The notes beneath the pieces were generated by a model, which was not told the DNA's origin, searched no databases, and was given only the letters and a program-made list of their open reading frames with translations. DNA of 51,713 nucleotides from Acanthaster planci. Its lineage: Eukaryota > Echinodermata > Asteroidea > Valvatida > Acanthasteridae. Within the stretch, counting starts at the first letter, position 1. Every line of letters begins with the position of its first letter. The translations under genes and the position numbers were made by a program. Shown one piece after another: positions 12,801 to 27,800 of this stretch. The DNA lies in NCBI RefSeq assembly GCF_001949145.1, contig NW_019091441.1, forward strand, positions 1,104,948 to 1,156,660. The letters run 5' to 3'.

Positions 12801-15800
12801 GCTGAGGAGATTTTGGATGGCATACCCCAGGAAGATTAGCACGACAGCTGCATAACTTAAAAACTTTGAATCAAGACTTTTTGGGGTTTCATTGAGGAGG
12901 TATTAAGTTGCCTCCCAAGGAAGGTAAAGCAGGCATGGATGCTGCTCATTGACTTCACTCGGAGTCAAGAATTTTAAGATTTCACTGCGGAGGTTTTTAG
13001 CTATTCCACAGAAATGTGAGCAGTGATGCTGCATAACTTTCAACAGAGAATTTTTGGGCTTTATTCAGGAGATTATTTACTTATTTAAATGAAGTGGATG
13101 AGTTGAACATTTTAGCCACACCCCAGGAAGCTAAACAGTGATCCATGTTTGATAAGGAGCCCAGTGGAGTTCATTTAATGGTGCATGTTACTCAGATACG
13201 TATAGTTGTGCAAGGCTGGAACTTAACCATAAACGTATGGATGAGAAATTAGTATGGTTTGTGATTTAGGTGGCTTCCTGTTTAGGTATCCTGCAACCAG
13301 GGTGTGTTTAGTTTTGTTTAATAGGTGGCATCTTTCAACCAACCATACAGTTGAGAACCCAACTAGTATCCTAGCAACAGTTCAGCTTTAATACTAACAT
13401 GTTTAGACGAGATCATTGGGTTTTAATCAGTGATGTGTATTTAGGATGCAACTGGAAATCTACGTTAGGATGGTGTCATCTGTACTTTCCCCATCAGCAT
13501 TAATTCTATTTTCCCTGTCATAGGAAAACTGCTTTTAGTGCTTGTCATTTTAATCAAAGTTTTGTGGTCTTCAAATTTCAGGACCACCTCTAGGGCTACA
13601 CTTAATGGCTAACTCCAGGGTTTTAAAGAACATTTACCATGAAATCCTGAAGCTTCTAAGAACTCTTTAATTTGGTCAATCCTTTGTAAAATTGTCATTG
13701 TACTAATTCAGTTTTTGTTTTTTTGTTCTTTGTGCTTTTCCAACTTTTTACCAATTCAGATAATGGCCTGGGCCTTCCAGTTGTGCTTGTGGTGCTCGAA
13801 GGTGGCGTGGACACTCTGCTTAACGTAAAGAATGCTGTCTTGCGGGGGATACCTACCGTGGTGTGCGACGGGTCCGGCAGGGCAGCAGACGTTATAGCCT
13901 TTGCCCACAACCGAGCTGAAGGGGAATCGTAAGTCCGACAAATTTTCCAGATGTTATGGCAGTGACTGAAGTGCACTCTTCTTTTTTTTGCATTGAATCA
14001 GATTCCATGGAAGAAGGGCCCTATATAGCAAAGAGGAATCTAACCCACAGTACTTACATTAGTTTGACGTGGCATGCTTTCATTTCATGCCATTGGAATT
14101 TTTGAAATGGATTTGATTTAATGGTCATCTAAATTGAGTGGCTTTGTTTATGGCTTATTGTAGTTCTTTGTTATTTGTAGCTCAAAGAAGTTTAAAGACG
14201 GCGGGGAGAATGAAATATTGATATATTCCTTTCTTTCTTGTGCTTTGCATATGGGCAGTTTTTGTTTTTTCAGTGAGGTTTTCTGTCTTGGGAAAAGAAA
14301 TTGATTTTCAGATCTGTGTGCACTCTCAGTAAAAATCGGTTGTGTAGGAAGTGTGAATAGGTGTACATGCGTAGCATGCCCACCTGGGTAGGCTTTCCTT
14401 GGGTTTAGGGGACAATTTCCCTTGTACGGAAAGTCAAGACCAACAGATACTGTTCAGAAAGTTGTCGCAAATATTTTGTGTTTTTGTAGTGAGTCGAGAA
14501 CATTGAGTGACAAGAACCGAGAGGTCCTGCGAAACAAACTACAGAATTTCTTTAATATTGATCCAAATAATGAGAACATGAACCAGCTGATTGAGGATGT
14601 CATCGTTTGCATCAGAGACAAAAAATTGGTATGTAATGAATTTAGGACTACAAAATGGTATTTTCGGTTGGGGCAAAAAGTTCAAATACAGTTGGTAGAA
14701 AACTAGGTTTCCTCATTTTTTTGGCCATTTGAAATAGTTTGGCCAACTTTTCCTTTAGAGGTAAGACCAATTGTATCTCAACTTAATGTTCATAGTGTGT
14801 ACTTCAGTTGAAAATACTCACAGATGTGTATTACTGTTCAAAATATAAATATTTCTGAAAAATCATTTTGTGAAAATTTACATTTACCCCCTTATTGTTC
14901 AAAAACACTTCAGACAGTGGTCCACTTGGACTATGAAATGTGACCCAAAATACAGAAAGTAGCACTAAATATTAGGGTTGGAGTATAAAATGTTGATTTT
15001 TTTGTAAATATAATATGAATTATATATACGTCTCTGAGTGTTTTTATTTGACGCGTACACCACCCATCTTGTCTGTCCTCATGAAAAGAAAAGTTGGTAG
15101 GAATGAATGAAGTTTGTAAATTTGAGGTTTGTTCTACCAGGTGTATTTAACTTTTGACCAAACTGTATATTCTGTAATAGCCTAGCTTGTCTAGAGCTCT
15201 GATACATTACAATACTGTGTGAAAAACATACATTATTAAATTTTCCAGCCAAATTTCCAAGGCACTTTTAAGAATTTATTACAAACAAGCTAATTTCGCA
15301 TTACACAGAGTAATTGCTTAGTTCAATTTCACTGTGTGGCAGATGTTTTGCAGGTCTTTTCCACATTCTCATTCAGTGAGCACTTTGCACACTTTCTTTT
15401 TCAGATCACTGTCTTCCAGATGGTGGACATCAGTGAGAACTCGGGCCTAGACCACGCTATCTTGATAGCACTGCTTAAAGGTAATGGCATAATGCAAAAC
15501 AGGTCAGTCCGTGTACCTGTCCATGAGGTCATCCAGTGGATGCCCTACTGAGGGCGCTGTGCAGTCTACTCTCATGAGTCAAGGAAGGTTCATTTAATAC
15601 CACCCTCCCCACCATGTAGACTCCACGCAAAGTTTACATCCATAAGGTCAATGGTAAAAATTTTGAGTGGCTGTTAGAATAGATAACAATTTGATAATTC
15701 AATCAATTTCATCTCCATGTTTTCATCTCCTTGTTTTCAGCAAGATTTCTTATTTCCAAATTTCCTCTGAGTTTACAAGGAAGAGTATGCACATGTATCT

Positions 15801-18800
15801 GATCGTGCCTGGCTCTCTCGTAATTTCTTTGCTTTCTTGAAATAGCACAAGCTACTACCTCCACATACAAACTGGCGCTGGCACTGTCGTGGAACCGAGT
15901 GGACGTAGCAGAGAGGAAGATCTTTGTAGACGACGAAAACTGGACGGTATGTCAGCAGTCAGAGACCTGTTTTTATTGTTAAGTGAATGCAGTGGCTTAG
16001 CAATGGCTGGTCTGGGGATGTTGTAGACCAGTTGAGGAAATATTTTGATAGATTAGGGCCTTAAGGGCATTGCGTGCCTAACAGGTACTTACAGGTCTTC
16101 TACCCATATCCACATACACTCTCCCTCAGACCGGTGTAATTCAACAAACAGACTGATCCAACAACGAGACTAGACAAATAATTCAACACTCTGACTAGAA
16201 AAACAACTCAAGTCCCCCACATGGCGCAGCCAGTGAATAGAACTCGTCGAGTGTTTCCCACAATGCACTGGAAAAGATGGCTTCCCCCTTGGCAACCCGT
16301 GGGTGGCATTGAGCATTGCCCATATTACTTTCTAAGGATAATGAAATGTAAACGCAAAATAGACTGTAGTCATGTGTCAGCATATAAACTATTCCATGTT
16401 TGGAACATGAGAGTTCAAAGAACAGCAATGAAATAATGGTTCATACAAATTCTTATGCCATTTTTTTGGTTCAGAGTAATTCACAATTTGTAATTTATAA
16501 TATCTAAATATTTTGAGCCATATCTGAAAGAAACTGTAAAAAAGGTGTAGAACCCCAAATAGTCTGGCACTACCCCATTTTAACAGATCACATTAAATTT
16601 GACCGATTTAGGGGAAAAGGTTTTTTTGGGCCTTACCAGTGAATGGGGTTTATTGAAATGTCTCTGCTGAAATTTTGCCTGTCCTGCAGCCCGGCAGCTT
16701 GGATCCTTTCATCATGCAATCCCTCATGCACAACCAGGTGGACTTCCTGCGTCTCTTCCTGGAGAAGGGTGTCATCATGCAGGATTTCCTGACTGTGTCC
16801 AGGCTACGTCGGCTCTACAACTCGGTCAGATACTGGCCTTGGCATGAAAAGTCCAGGCCAAAACTAGGCAAACGTTTTTCTCTATGTAAACATCAGAACA
16901 AGAGTGACCTGAACAATGATACCATTAACTTTATTGATGACAAGTACGTCGCACACAGAAAGTGATCCATAAGCCATTCTGAAAAAATAGTTCATGGATA
17001 ATTCCAGAAATTAGGGGTCCAAAAGTATGACATCTTTGTGTCCCTGTTACATATGACCTTCATTTATTTGACATGGAAATATCATCAGAATTGATTTTAA
17101 ACTAGTACTTTTTGTTAGGCAGGTTGCATTAATTCATCACTCTTGGAAATTAGAAAATGCATTCTGAACTTACAACATCATATGTCAGATGTGACAGGGA
17201 CACAAAAAGGACCCCTAATTTCTGGAATTGCCCGCATTTATAAGTGAGGCACTACCTGAATGTCATACACCTAGTGTTATTTATAATGCTTGTAGAAGTA
17301 CTTGCCATATCTAGTGAAAACTACTTGTGAAGTGTAACATAATTGATTGTCTTGAATACTGTTTTGTCATTGGTCTAGAACAATCATGTGACAGGGCAAC
17401 ATAACCGCATGTCACATTCTTCATTAGAAATGACATGAGCCAGCGTTGTATGATCACGTGCATGTAAGCATGCATGCACGTGGCATGCCCCGGCAGCTAG
17501 TGTACAGGTTAATGCAAGGACTGCCAGCATTCGAAGATTCTTTAATTTCCCTCGGAAAAACAAGTGAAAAGCATCGTCAAGACAGAGATATGGCAGAAAC
17601 ACTGTTACAACACTTGGTCTTTTACAGTACAGCTTTGAGACATTAAAAAATCCAAGATAGAGTGGATTGCTTAAAGACTGGCCGTTCCTAGATATCTGAA
17701 CATTTGAAGTGTCAAGATGCTGACTATGGTCTATGTACTTGAACAGTCTTGATTAAAGTTGGTTTAATTTTCTTTCCATCTCTATATTTATTTTTAGATA
17801 AGCCTCCAGCATTCTCTCAGGTCTTATGTTGCAATGGTTAATAACACCAAGGTATGTACAGCCATGACACAAGGTGCAGAACTTCTTGTCTGTGTTCAAG
17901 AAATAAAGGCAGAGTCTAATTGCAGGAAAGGTTGCAAGTCTGAGAAAAAGATCACAGGGAGCCCTGAAAGTCTGGATGGGAGGTTGGATTCAAACCATGG
18001 GAACCAATCCACTAAGTATATAGACACAACATAAGTATTCAGGGAATATCCATTTATGTATTGAAGGGGATTTGATTGAAGGGGACTGACTGAATTGCAA
18101 GGAACTCCTGGTCAACTGTTTGTGATCTTGAGAGATGGAAAGATGTGTCACAAATGCCATGGATGTGGAGACCTTCGCCGAATTTCATGAAATTACTAAA
18201 GAGAAGAGAGTGTCATAACTAGCTGAGCAAAACAATCAGCCAAGAACCAGCTGGAAGAAGTGTACATTGCATGCTGGTTTGGCCATTGAATATCTGTTGA
18301 GCAGATATCTCCTTTTATTGACAGATTTCTCTGCTTGTCAGCCCTTTGAAATGAGCCCTTGGTCTCAAGTGAGCAAAGACTGGCAATGACCTTGAAACTT
18401 CTGTGAATTCATTGGCTGCTGTGTGTGATCTGTCCCCTTCCCTGCACTCTGATTGGACTGATTGTGAAGTTCATAAATATCAAAATTGACCCTGCATTTG
18501 GGATCGTGATGACAAGAAATTACTTTGGTATATTGGCCAGTCTCTTAAGTCTGCCCCTTGCAATAGATTCTATCCATGTGTCTGCCATCTTGGGATGAAT
18601 TTGAGGTTAACCTTCACTTTACCTTTTCATTCAAATGTGAGAAAACAACTGACTGCCTTTCACTTGTCAATTTTTGTTAGGGATTAAGAGTCAGTGTGAA
18701 ATCTGTGTTTCTGACTCGTGTTTAGATCGGCCGCCCCATTTTCCTCTGCCACATCAGCCAAGTCATCAAATTCTTGATGGGAATCCACCGGAACAAGCTC

Positions 18801-21800
18801 TATGTTTACGACAAGCCGTTCAGCAGTGACAAGATGGAAAGTGTTGGGCTCATTGCTCTGTCCAGCACCCTGGCAGGTGAGGGAACGTGCCCCATATGCT
18901 TGCTGCTGTAGATTGATAATGTGGCGTGGTTCATTCCGAAGTGTTCTGAAGTACTGAAAATTGGTTTATTATTTCATCATAGGAACCCTGTGCACTTTTG
19001 GCCTGAGAGAGGTTTCTCATTCAACTTTTTTTCATGTTTTGTTGTGTTTTCGTTTGAGCTGGCTATCATGAGAAAAGTGGTTTTAGAAAAGTGAAGCATA
19101 CGTATATGCTTAATTTGTGTTAATTTGAATATTGAGAGTACCACTCACCGGCGGCGGAACGATTCTTATAGTGGGCGGCCAGTTGTGAGACCATCAGTCG
19201 TGAGCCATTAAGGGCTGGATCGATTGAGCCAGCCCCACCCAATTATAGGACCTGCAAAAAGGGGGGGCCTCCCTGACAAAAATATATGAATGTCCAAGTG
19301 GCATCTAGGGGTGCACTCATTTTTATCAAAGAGACACCACAAAAATAATAAGCTGCAGCTGCAAAGCTATATATAAACTCCTTGGAGGTTATTCACAGAT
19401 TTCAAGGCCCCCCGGTAGTGACGCCACTGATAAGACCATCAGGCATCAGCCATTACTAGGTCAATCCATTAAGCCCAAGGCCCCATAAATAGGACCTGCA
19501 AAAAGTGGGGGGCCATACCCAACAGTAAAAAATGCCCCCCCCCTAATCCTAGCTGACAATGGGCACTGTAGCTTGCAAGCCTTAAGAAACCTGTAGAGAG
19601 ACAGTGAGACGCATTTACAGTATTAAAGGTGGCAGGAAAACCCCTGAGGAATAATAGACCGATTGCGCCCGCTTAAAGTCACGTGCCTAGAGTACGTGTT
19701 GGGTATTAAATTTCAACTAAAGCATAGTGTTTCATAAGCACCTGATTGCATTTACTTTTAATACTCTTACTACTGATGTGCTGGGTACTATACCATAACT
19801 TGCCAGTATTCCGTGTAAATTATACTCAAACCACACTATAAATGTCACATGATTTAGACAGGTGCAGTCGGTCTAGATAAAATCCTCAGAGTCGGGCAGG
19901 GACTGAAAACGCATGTGAGCCAGCTGGGAATCAAATTCTCCCCAAAGTGGTGAACGGTGAACAACTTTGCCGACCTGACCGCCTTGGTCATTATTGCCTG
20001 GTCACTATAAAGGACACATGACATTACTTAACATTCTCTTGCAGGGAGTTTGCTGACTCACCAGGCCCAGGAGGAGTACCTCAAGTCTGAGTTTGGCTGG
20101 AGCGTGACCAGTGGGTCCAGCCAGAAACTCAGCATGATCGAGCTGGCCAATCCCGGCCTACACTTCAAGAAGCCTTTCCGGGAATTATTCCTGGCGGCGG
20201 TGCTCATGGGCAGGTGGGTTTATATTGGCCTTGTGCGGTGACAGTAGAGGGCATCATGTGGCCTAATAAATTGGAGGTCAAGTGAGGATGTTTGTCTGTC
20301 TCAAACAGTGATCCATGGTTCACTGACACTAGAATCCACATAATGGATGGAGTGAAATTGGCTTTGTGCGGTGACAGTAGAGGGCATCATGTGGCCTGAT
20401 AAATTGGAGGTCAAGTGAGGATGTTTGTCTGTCTCGAACAGTGATCCATGGTTCACTGACACTAGAATCCATGTAATGGATGGAGTGAAACAGCGTTGGG
20501 ATCATTTATCTAGATTCAAATCTGTGTGAAACAAACAGGCCCGTAAACACATTCTGATGCTTCCCGTATGCAGTGCTGGGTGATGCCTGTGCCCATCACC
20601 ATGCTTCATGATCCTCATTGAGATTGTACACACAAAGAAGTTGGGATTCTGCAGAGGTGGAGCATGTGTAGAACCCTTATAGCTCTCCCAGAGTTTAAAA
20701 TGATGCGGTAAAAAACACTTTGCACAAATCTTGAACAGGTGACTGCCAAATGAGGGCAAGCAAAATGAGCTGTAAAGTCCAGCACTGTAATAAAAGGGAC
20801 TGCGGTCATAGTATCTTGTTATTTTAAGAAAGTCGGGGTTTTTTTTAGACGAAAATAATAGCACGGAGAAGCATGTTGAGGAGTAATACCATTGGCAAAT
20901 GATTAACTCAGTTCATACTGTACGTATTGGTGACGTTGCATACTGTACAAAGCCTGTTTATACATCACATTCAGCTGGCATACTTAAGAAGCTTAAAGTA
21001 TACAGGAGTAGTTAGTACTACATGTAAATATATACAAGACGGTAGTGTCCACTGTGCATGGACTTAACAAAACCATGCAATTAATAGAGGACTCGTTATG
21101 GTGTGACCCTGCAAACCGTATTTCTTTTAATTCTTATTCTATAATTTGTGCTTACAATGTGTCATCCAAATGGATACCCGTCTTGAATTTTTTCTTCAGT
21201 AGATTATAGAAATTAGATTATTGAAATTCATAACAAATTTGTGGTCCATCATTATGAATTTCAGAGGTGACATTAGTTGCTCGTATTTTTGACAAGGCTT
21301 AGAACACACCTACCTCCGAGCCTGTTTCTGATTTCTTCATTTTGCCCTCCATATTTCCTCTGGTTTTCCTGCATATGCGAAACTTGAATATTCATGATTC
21401 TAATGGCAATATTTAGTAAGCCTTATTTTGCGTATATTGTGGGATGTCCTTAGACCTTGATTTGAGGATTGTGTACAGATATAATTGGCACATTACCAAG
21501 TGGATCTTTATGCAAGGAAAAAACAATGGAAAATCTGATGAAATTATGTTCGCGTTTTGGGTTTTATTTTAATTTCTATCTAGGATGGAGATGGCAAAGT
21601 TTTTCTGGGAGCGCATTGAAGATGCTGTCTGTGGGGGCATCGTTGCCAGCACTATCCTGAAGGGCATATCAGCTCTTTGCAAGGATCCAGATGACATTCT
21701 GGAAGCTGAGAAAAATGCCAGGTAGCGGGAGTAAAATATATCCATAAATTTCCACTGCCTAATGTTTTGTCTTCTGTTTTAAACGTTTGTACTCAAACAA

Positions 21801-24800
21801 AACAGACACCCCTTTTGAGACTAGATCCCCACAAAATGAGTTTGAAAGCCATGTTTCAGTCATTTTATTATTTTACATTAGCAATGATATTTGTTTTGAT
21901 GTAATGTATCAGTTTGGCATCTTAATGGAAATAAACATTTATGTTCCAGGTTTTTCTTGATTTTTCCAAAGGCCTCTATCTCACAACTGTTCTTGTCAAA
22001 ACTCATTTTCTTTGGTTCGGTTACAAATGGACTCTGCGCATAGCAACCGCTGGCTGAAACTTGCCCAAATTATTAGCACTGCTCATGCATGCCCCACACA
22101 TGGACACCAGTACATGGTTACATTACTTACAAAATGTGGGCAATCCTTTCTTTTTGTGTAGTCAAGAGAATATGTTGAAAATCCTTTCTTTTGTTGCACT
22201 GTGAGCTTGACTTTTGTGGCTGGCTTTCTCGACTTTTCCTTTTGCTACAATAACTGTTACATCAAAATGCGTCAACTAAAACTGTCTTCCAAGGAGGGGT
22301 AACCTTGTGTGTACCCGGCTTAGCCCCCCCCGGTTCGCTCATCTTGCACTGTGTGGACCTTATTTTATTCATGGGTCCACACTAGTTATGTGAGGTTGGC
22401 ACTGCATGCTGTGCACTGCACCGACAAGATGCAAATGACGAGCAAGATGTTTCAACGGACACGTGCTCTCATTTTGCTTCTTTCCATCTCAAAATTTAAT
22501 GTGTAGAAACTTTGAGCAGCTGGCAGTTAATGTGATGGACGAGTGCTACAGAACGGACGAGATTTTGGCGGAGAGGTTGATCCAGTGCCCCAACAAACAC
22601 TGGGGTGGTAAGAGTATCTTGAAGATGGCCGCTGAGTCAGATAACAAGGTGAGGAGAAAGGTTTGGCAAGTCCAAATGAGCGCTGTGTCCCACTCGGGCT
22701 TCCAGCGCTATGGCAACGTGTGCAACGTCAGCATACCCCTCAAGTATTTCCCTCGGCCTTAGGTACTTTAGTGGAGGAGCATAGCCTCTTGTGTTGATGC
22801 TAAGCTGGAGTAAGCTATGAGCAAGTTGGTTTGAAGTTTTCCCAAAATAGAAGATTCAGAGGGATTGTGTCCATTTTGTGGCATACCTGTGGTGGTTGCG
22901 TAGACCTTCAAATTTTTCTTAGGCACCGAACTATTCCTGGGCCCCAGGCGCAGTACAGTGCCCACTGTTTCAAATTGGTCACCAGACCTTATGTAGAACA
23001 AGACACAGGATGTTTTTGGCCACCTCAAACTAACCAGCAAGAACCAAGATTTGTTGAAGTTGAAAATAACGAGTGCGAGTTTGTCTTGTACTCCATTTAT
23101 TTCAATCCCGGAAGTTGAGTCCTATCTCTTTTTTTTTTCCCCTTCTTAAACCTGGTCAGACCTTCATTGCCCACACCTGTGCCCAGAGTGTGGTCGAGAA
23201 GTCCTGGATGGGCGGCATGCGGGCCAGCACGCTGGCCGTGGGACTGGCCACCCTCTGCCCACTCTTTATCTTCCGGATCAAGTTTGTGGACTTGCAGTCC
23301 CCCTGCAAGGGGAAGTTCAGCCGATCCGCAAAGCTGCGCATGTTCTCCAACTCGCCCATCACCAAGTTTGGAACATTTGTGGTCAGTAATCAACTACAGT
23401 TTTTTCTTCCAATGCCAACAGGAACTGTGCACTTTGCAGCCTTTTAGTGAGAGCCAATTAATGATAAAGAAAACATGCACTGGGTCTGGTTTCCATCTGG
23501 TAACTTGTTCTTTATTCCTTGATCAGTATAACATTTTCCTAGGGGACCATTTTTCAACAGAAATAGCTCCACACTCACGGACAGGAACTCCATCTTGTGT
23601 TCTTTGCGCATTTACCACAGTTTACATACACAAATAATTATGGCATGTGGTTTGCCCAAACTTGCAGTCTGTGTGGTTTAAAGATTTCACCTGAGCATGG
23701 GTACACGATGGCAGTAAAACCTGTATTGGATTCTTGGCTGTGTTTACATATTGTCATTTTTGCCATTTTGAAATTTTCAGTAGACCCACTCCGCCCACTT
23801 TAATAAAGTCACCTGACTTGTGGGTATCAAACGTCAACAGACAGGGCTTGCTTCCATACCAAAATATGTTCTAAGTGTTTTTTGCCAAAAAAAAATAAAG
23901 CTGATTTTCGGTATATTACCTGGGACATCAGAAATCTGAGTACTACCCTACCCATCAGCTTTATTTTTTTGGTAAACGACACTCATGGCACACTTTGCTA
24001 TGGGAGGACGCCATATTAATTGATATTTGATACCCACGTTAGGTCACGTGACTTTAGGCACAATCAGCGTGTTGGATAAAGTTCAAAGCTCATTTCCTGT
24101 ATGACCAGTTTCTGGACAGCTTTTCCCATGTTCAACCCAGTTTTCCTAAACCATGTTTGAGCAGGTATCCATTGTAAGGTATGATAAAGAACTTCTTTAA
24201 ATTTTAGCATCTGAAACAAATATTCACTGTGAAGAAGAGATATTTGTAAAGCTATGCGTGTGGTGCACAATGCAATAAAGGGAGTCAGTCACATTAGCAG
24301 TGTGCCTCAGTGGTTATAAATTTCTTCAAGTGTTTCAACACCCAAAACAATTTCACAGAGGTGATTATGAGAGCACGCAGGCTGTAATTTGAATGAACTA
24401 ATACAGCAATTCATGCTCTTACAAAGTTGGTATCCCCATTTGCTGCCAAAAGTGGACAGAACAGTAATCCACTTGTCAGTTTTGTCATTCAAATGGACCT
24501 TGATGTTCACGTAAAAATAGTCAGTCACTCTCTGCTCTCGATCCAATTCTAACCTTTATGCCAATGCATCTGAAGAAGAAGTTTGTAAAGTGCTCCAGAC
24601 GCGGCAAAAATGCAAAACCCTCAGGGGAGAAACTGTGCACATGATGGTAATATTCAATTCCCCTGTTCCTGGGTTTTGTGACATGCGCTTACGTCTTTGC
24701 ACCGTCCAGTAAAGTGTTATACTGTCCTCATTGAATCCCAGCTGTCCTACGTGGCGTTCCTGTTGATGTACAGCTATGTCATGCTCGATACATTTGGCGA

Positions 24801-27800
24801 CTCTCCCTCTATCCCTGAGTGCGTTTTGTTTGGCTGGATATTTACAACGATCATCGAGGAAGTGAGGCAGGTGGGTATATCTTCAAGACATGTAATGGAA
24901 TTGAGCGCCACTCTGGAGCAGTGTTGTAATGGAGTACTCTTCGAGTAGCCAAAGTTCTCTGCTGAATATTGAACTGGGTAAGAGGGAATACGGGTGGAGT
25001 CCATGGACAGTTGATGGTAAACGTGCAAAGGGAAGAGTATAACTAAATGTAAGACTGCAAACACTCCCAGTTTGGTAAAATTTAAGTTTTATGGACAGAG
25101 GTACTCGGAAAGTACTCGGCCGAGTACTTTTCAAGTATTTGTGTCCTAAAACTTAATTTTTATGAAACAGTGATGGTTGGAAGTCATCATTTTACTTTGT
25201 CATCTTACCCTTTGTGCATACCATCACATGCCCGTGTACTTCAGCGTTGCATCCCTCCTTACTAATGAAATATTTGGCAGAGAACTGAGTAGTCAACAAG
25301 TACTCAACTGCAACACTGCTCTGGAGTTGGCACATGTGGGATGTGGGATATTCAAATTGGGTTGTTTCAGTGCATGAAGGCTAGAAAGGATGTAGAGATC
25401 GATAAACCAGGGCACCTGTGCAGTGGGCAAGGGCACTTGGTGGTTGTTGTATGTGTGGTGTTGTGAACTTGGACTGTGCCGTAGCATTGGTGACTGTGAC
25501 AGAAGCACAAGACAACTTGCAGTGAAGTGTAATGTAGGCCTCAAAGGTAAAAAGAACTTTTTGTGTTATACCCTGTTGATTATCATGAAAGGAAAGTACT
25601 GACAAGTTAGCAGCTTGTGTCTGAAGTGTTCTTTTTCAGTGTATACTTGTTAAAGACAAGGGTTCCTACCTTCAAAAGTACATGTACACCTTCTAATCAG
25701 AAAACAGCCTTAAAGCCCAGACAGCTCAATGGATGTTACAGTAGTGTTTCGAATTCTTTCACTTTCAGTGCCTTCTTGCATACTTTACCCTTGAGGAGTG
25801 ATTATGCCGAACACACAAACATATAATCAACAAGCAAACTATAGAGGGAAACTGACTGGGTGCTTACAGATAAATTGCAATGATGAACGAAGAAATAACT
25901 GGAGCAGGATTTGAACCTGGGACCTCTGGAGCTATCACCAACATAGGGCTGGGCACATTGGTTTGTAGAGGCCCTGCAGCTTGGTTTGTAGAGTACCAGG
26001 GCTGTGTTCTAGAGGTTATCGGTCTAAATCCTGCTTAAGGTTTGCCAAGCGCAGAGTAACAATTTCTCCCTGCGGCGCATTTTAATTTTTCAGTCCTTCA
26101 TCCCCGGAGAGCATGAGACCATCAGGCAACGTCTTCGTGAGTGGGCCAGCAATGAGTGGAATGTCATGGATTGCATCTCGATAGTGGTAGCGACACTGGC
26201 GTTCATCCTTCACTGGTTCGCAGCAGCCCTGGAGTGGTCCAAGGCTTTCTATGCCCTGAACTGTTTTTTCTACTACTCCCGTCTTCTGCGACTGTTCTCA
26301 GTCAGCGAGAAGCTCGGACCCAAGATGGTCATGATCAGGAAAATGGTAGGCAACCAGAGGCCACTGTGGTACCGTTAGATTCAATAGACTTTAATAACTT
26401 TGTCTAAAGCTAGTTTGGTGCATCAAGTCAGGCTGTCCAAAAAATTGTTTATGCAAGGAGTTGTTGACATAGCGTACACCTTGGATACAGTAGTTGGTAT
26501 GTGAGGCAGTGTGTACCTATGCAGAGAAATGTTGAATAAACCGACATAAAATTAATGCACTGCCTCCTATTTGTACCTAGTGGGACCAGCGGCCAGCTTT
26601 TATACATTGAAAATTGTTCCAATACATAACCTTTAACCACCATGGTTTTTATCTCACCTATTATAGTGTCACCAGTCTGATAATTCAAAGATCCATATAG
26701 AATGTATTTATATATCAATATATACAACAGAATAGTTAGCTTTGATAATTCATTAATTTTTTAATGTATCATGTTCATTTTTAAAGAGCACCTCTAAGGA
26801 AAACATGTTTTCCTTAGATTTGCTCTTTAAGCAAATGACAGAAGAACCTTTTCCTTGCAAAAAAATACAATTAGTGTGTCAGTTTTTGCGACAAATTTTC
26901 AGTTTTGTGAACAATACAAGTACCTTTGGTGTCTAGAAAATTGTTTACTAGACATATGGGCAAAAACGAGGAATACAGCTATGTACAAATTTTGGTTGGT
27001 CTTTTCTCTTTGGTTTCTGTACACTGAAAAGCTGTGCTCTTCATTTGAAGATGTTACTGATGTTTTGTACATTTAGATATTTTGAATGTTTGGCACAGCC
27101 TATAATCACAAAAGTGAGGGATAGCTGCCCACCATATCGGATCATTGATTTTTAAGATTGGGTTTTTTCCCTTTACACAGACGTATATTCAATTTATACT
27201 CAGTGTTTTCCAAGAACTTGCAAAAGTTCGTAAGCTTATATCCAAACGTTTTTTTGCTGACTTCAAGGTATTTGAGATGGTGCTATTTCTGTGCATCTTG
27301 CTGGTGTTTCTGCTCGGTTACGGTGTAGCCAGTAACGTCCTGCTGTACCCCCACCAGGACTTTGGCTGGGAGTCCATCAAGAACACTGTCTACATGCCGT
27401 ACTTCCAGATCTACGGAGAGCTGTTCTTGGACATTATCGTTAATGACGGTATGTTGTAGAGATCATAACGTGGATCTTCACACTGAAAGGGCCCTTGCTT
27501 GGATGATACATTGTTTTCAGCATAGCCCTTGAAAATTCACCTGTATGTTTTTTCAGCCCTATTTTCAATTTTTATTCCGCAGTTGGTGTCTCTTTGGATT
27601 TTATGGTAATGAGCATTACCATATTCAAAAGCAAAATTGTGATGTCTCCCACATCCAGAAGAAACCTCATTTCATTGATCTGTGCACCCAAATAAATGTT
27701 GACATTTTCCTATTTTTTAAAAACTTTTTCCAATACCCTGTGTATTATTTGGGTGGAATTGATAGAGATTGTGGAGAGGATGTTTACTATGTACCTACCT

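Noticed and set aside
23097-23637. Long ORFs on both strands around 23.1-23.6 kb
   Set aside because: They are shadows of GC-rich TRPM exon 17, whose frame is fixed by splice phase and family motifs.
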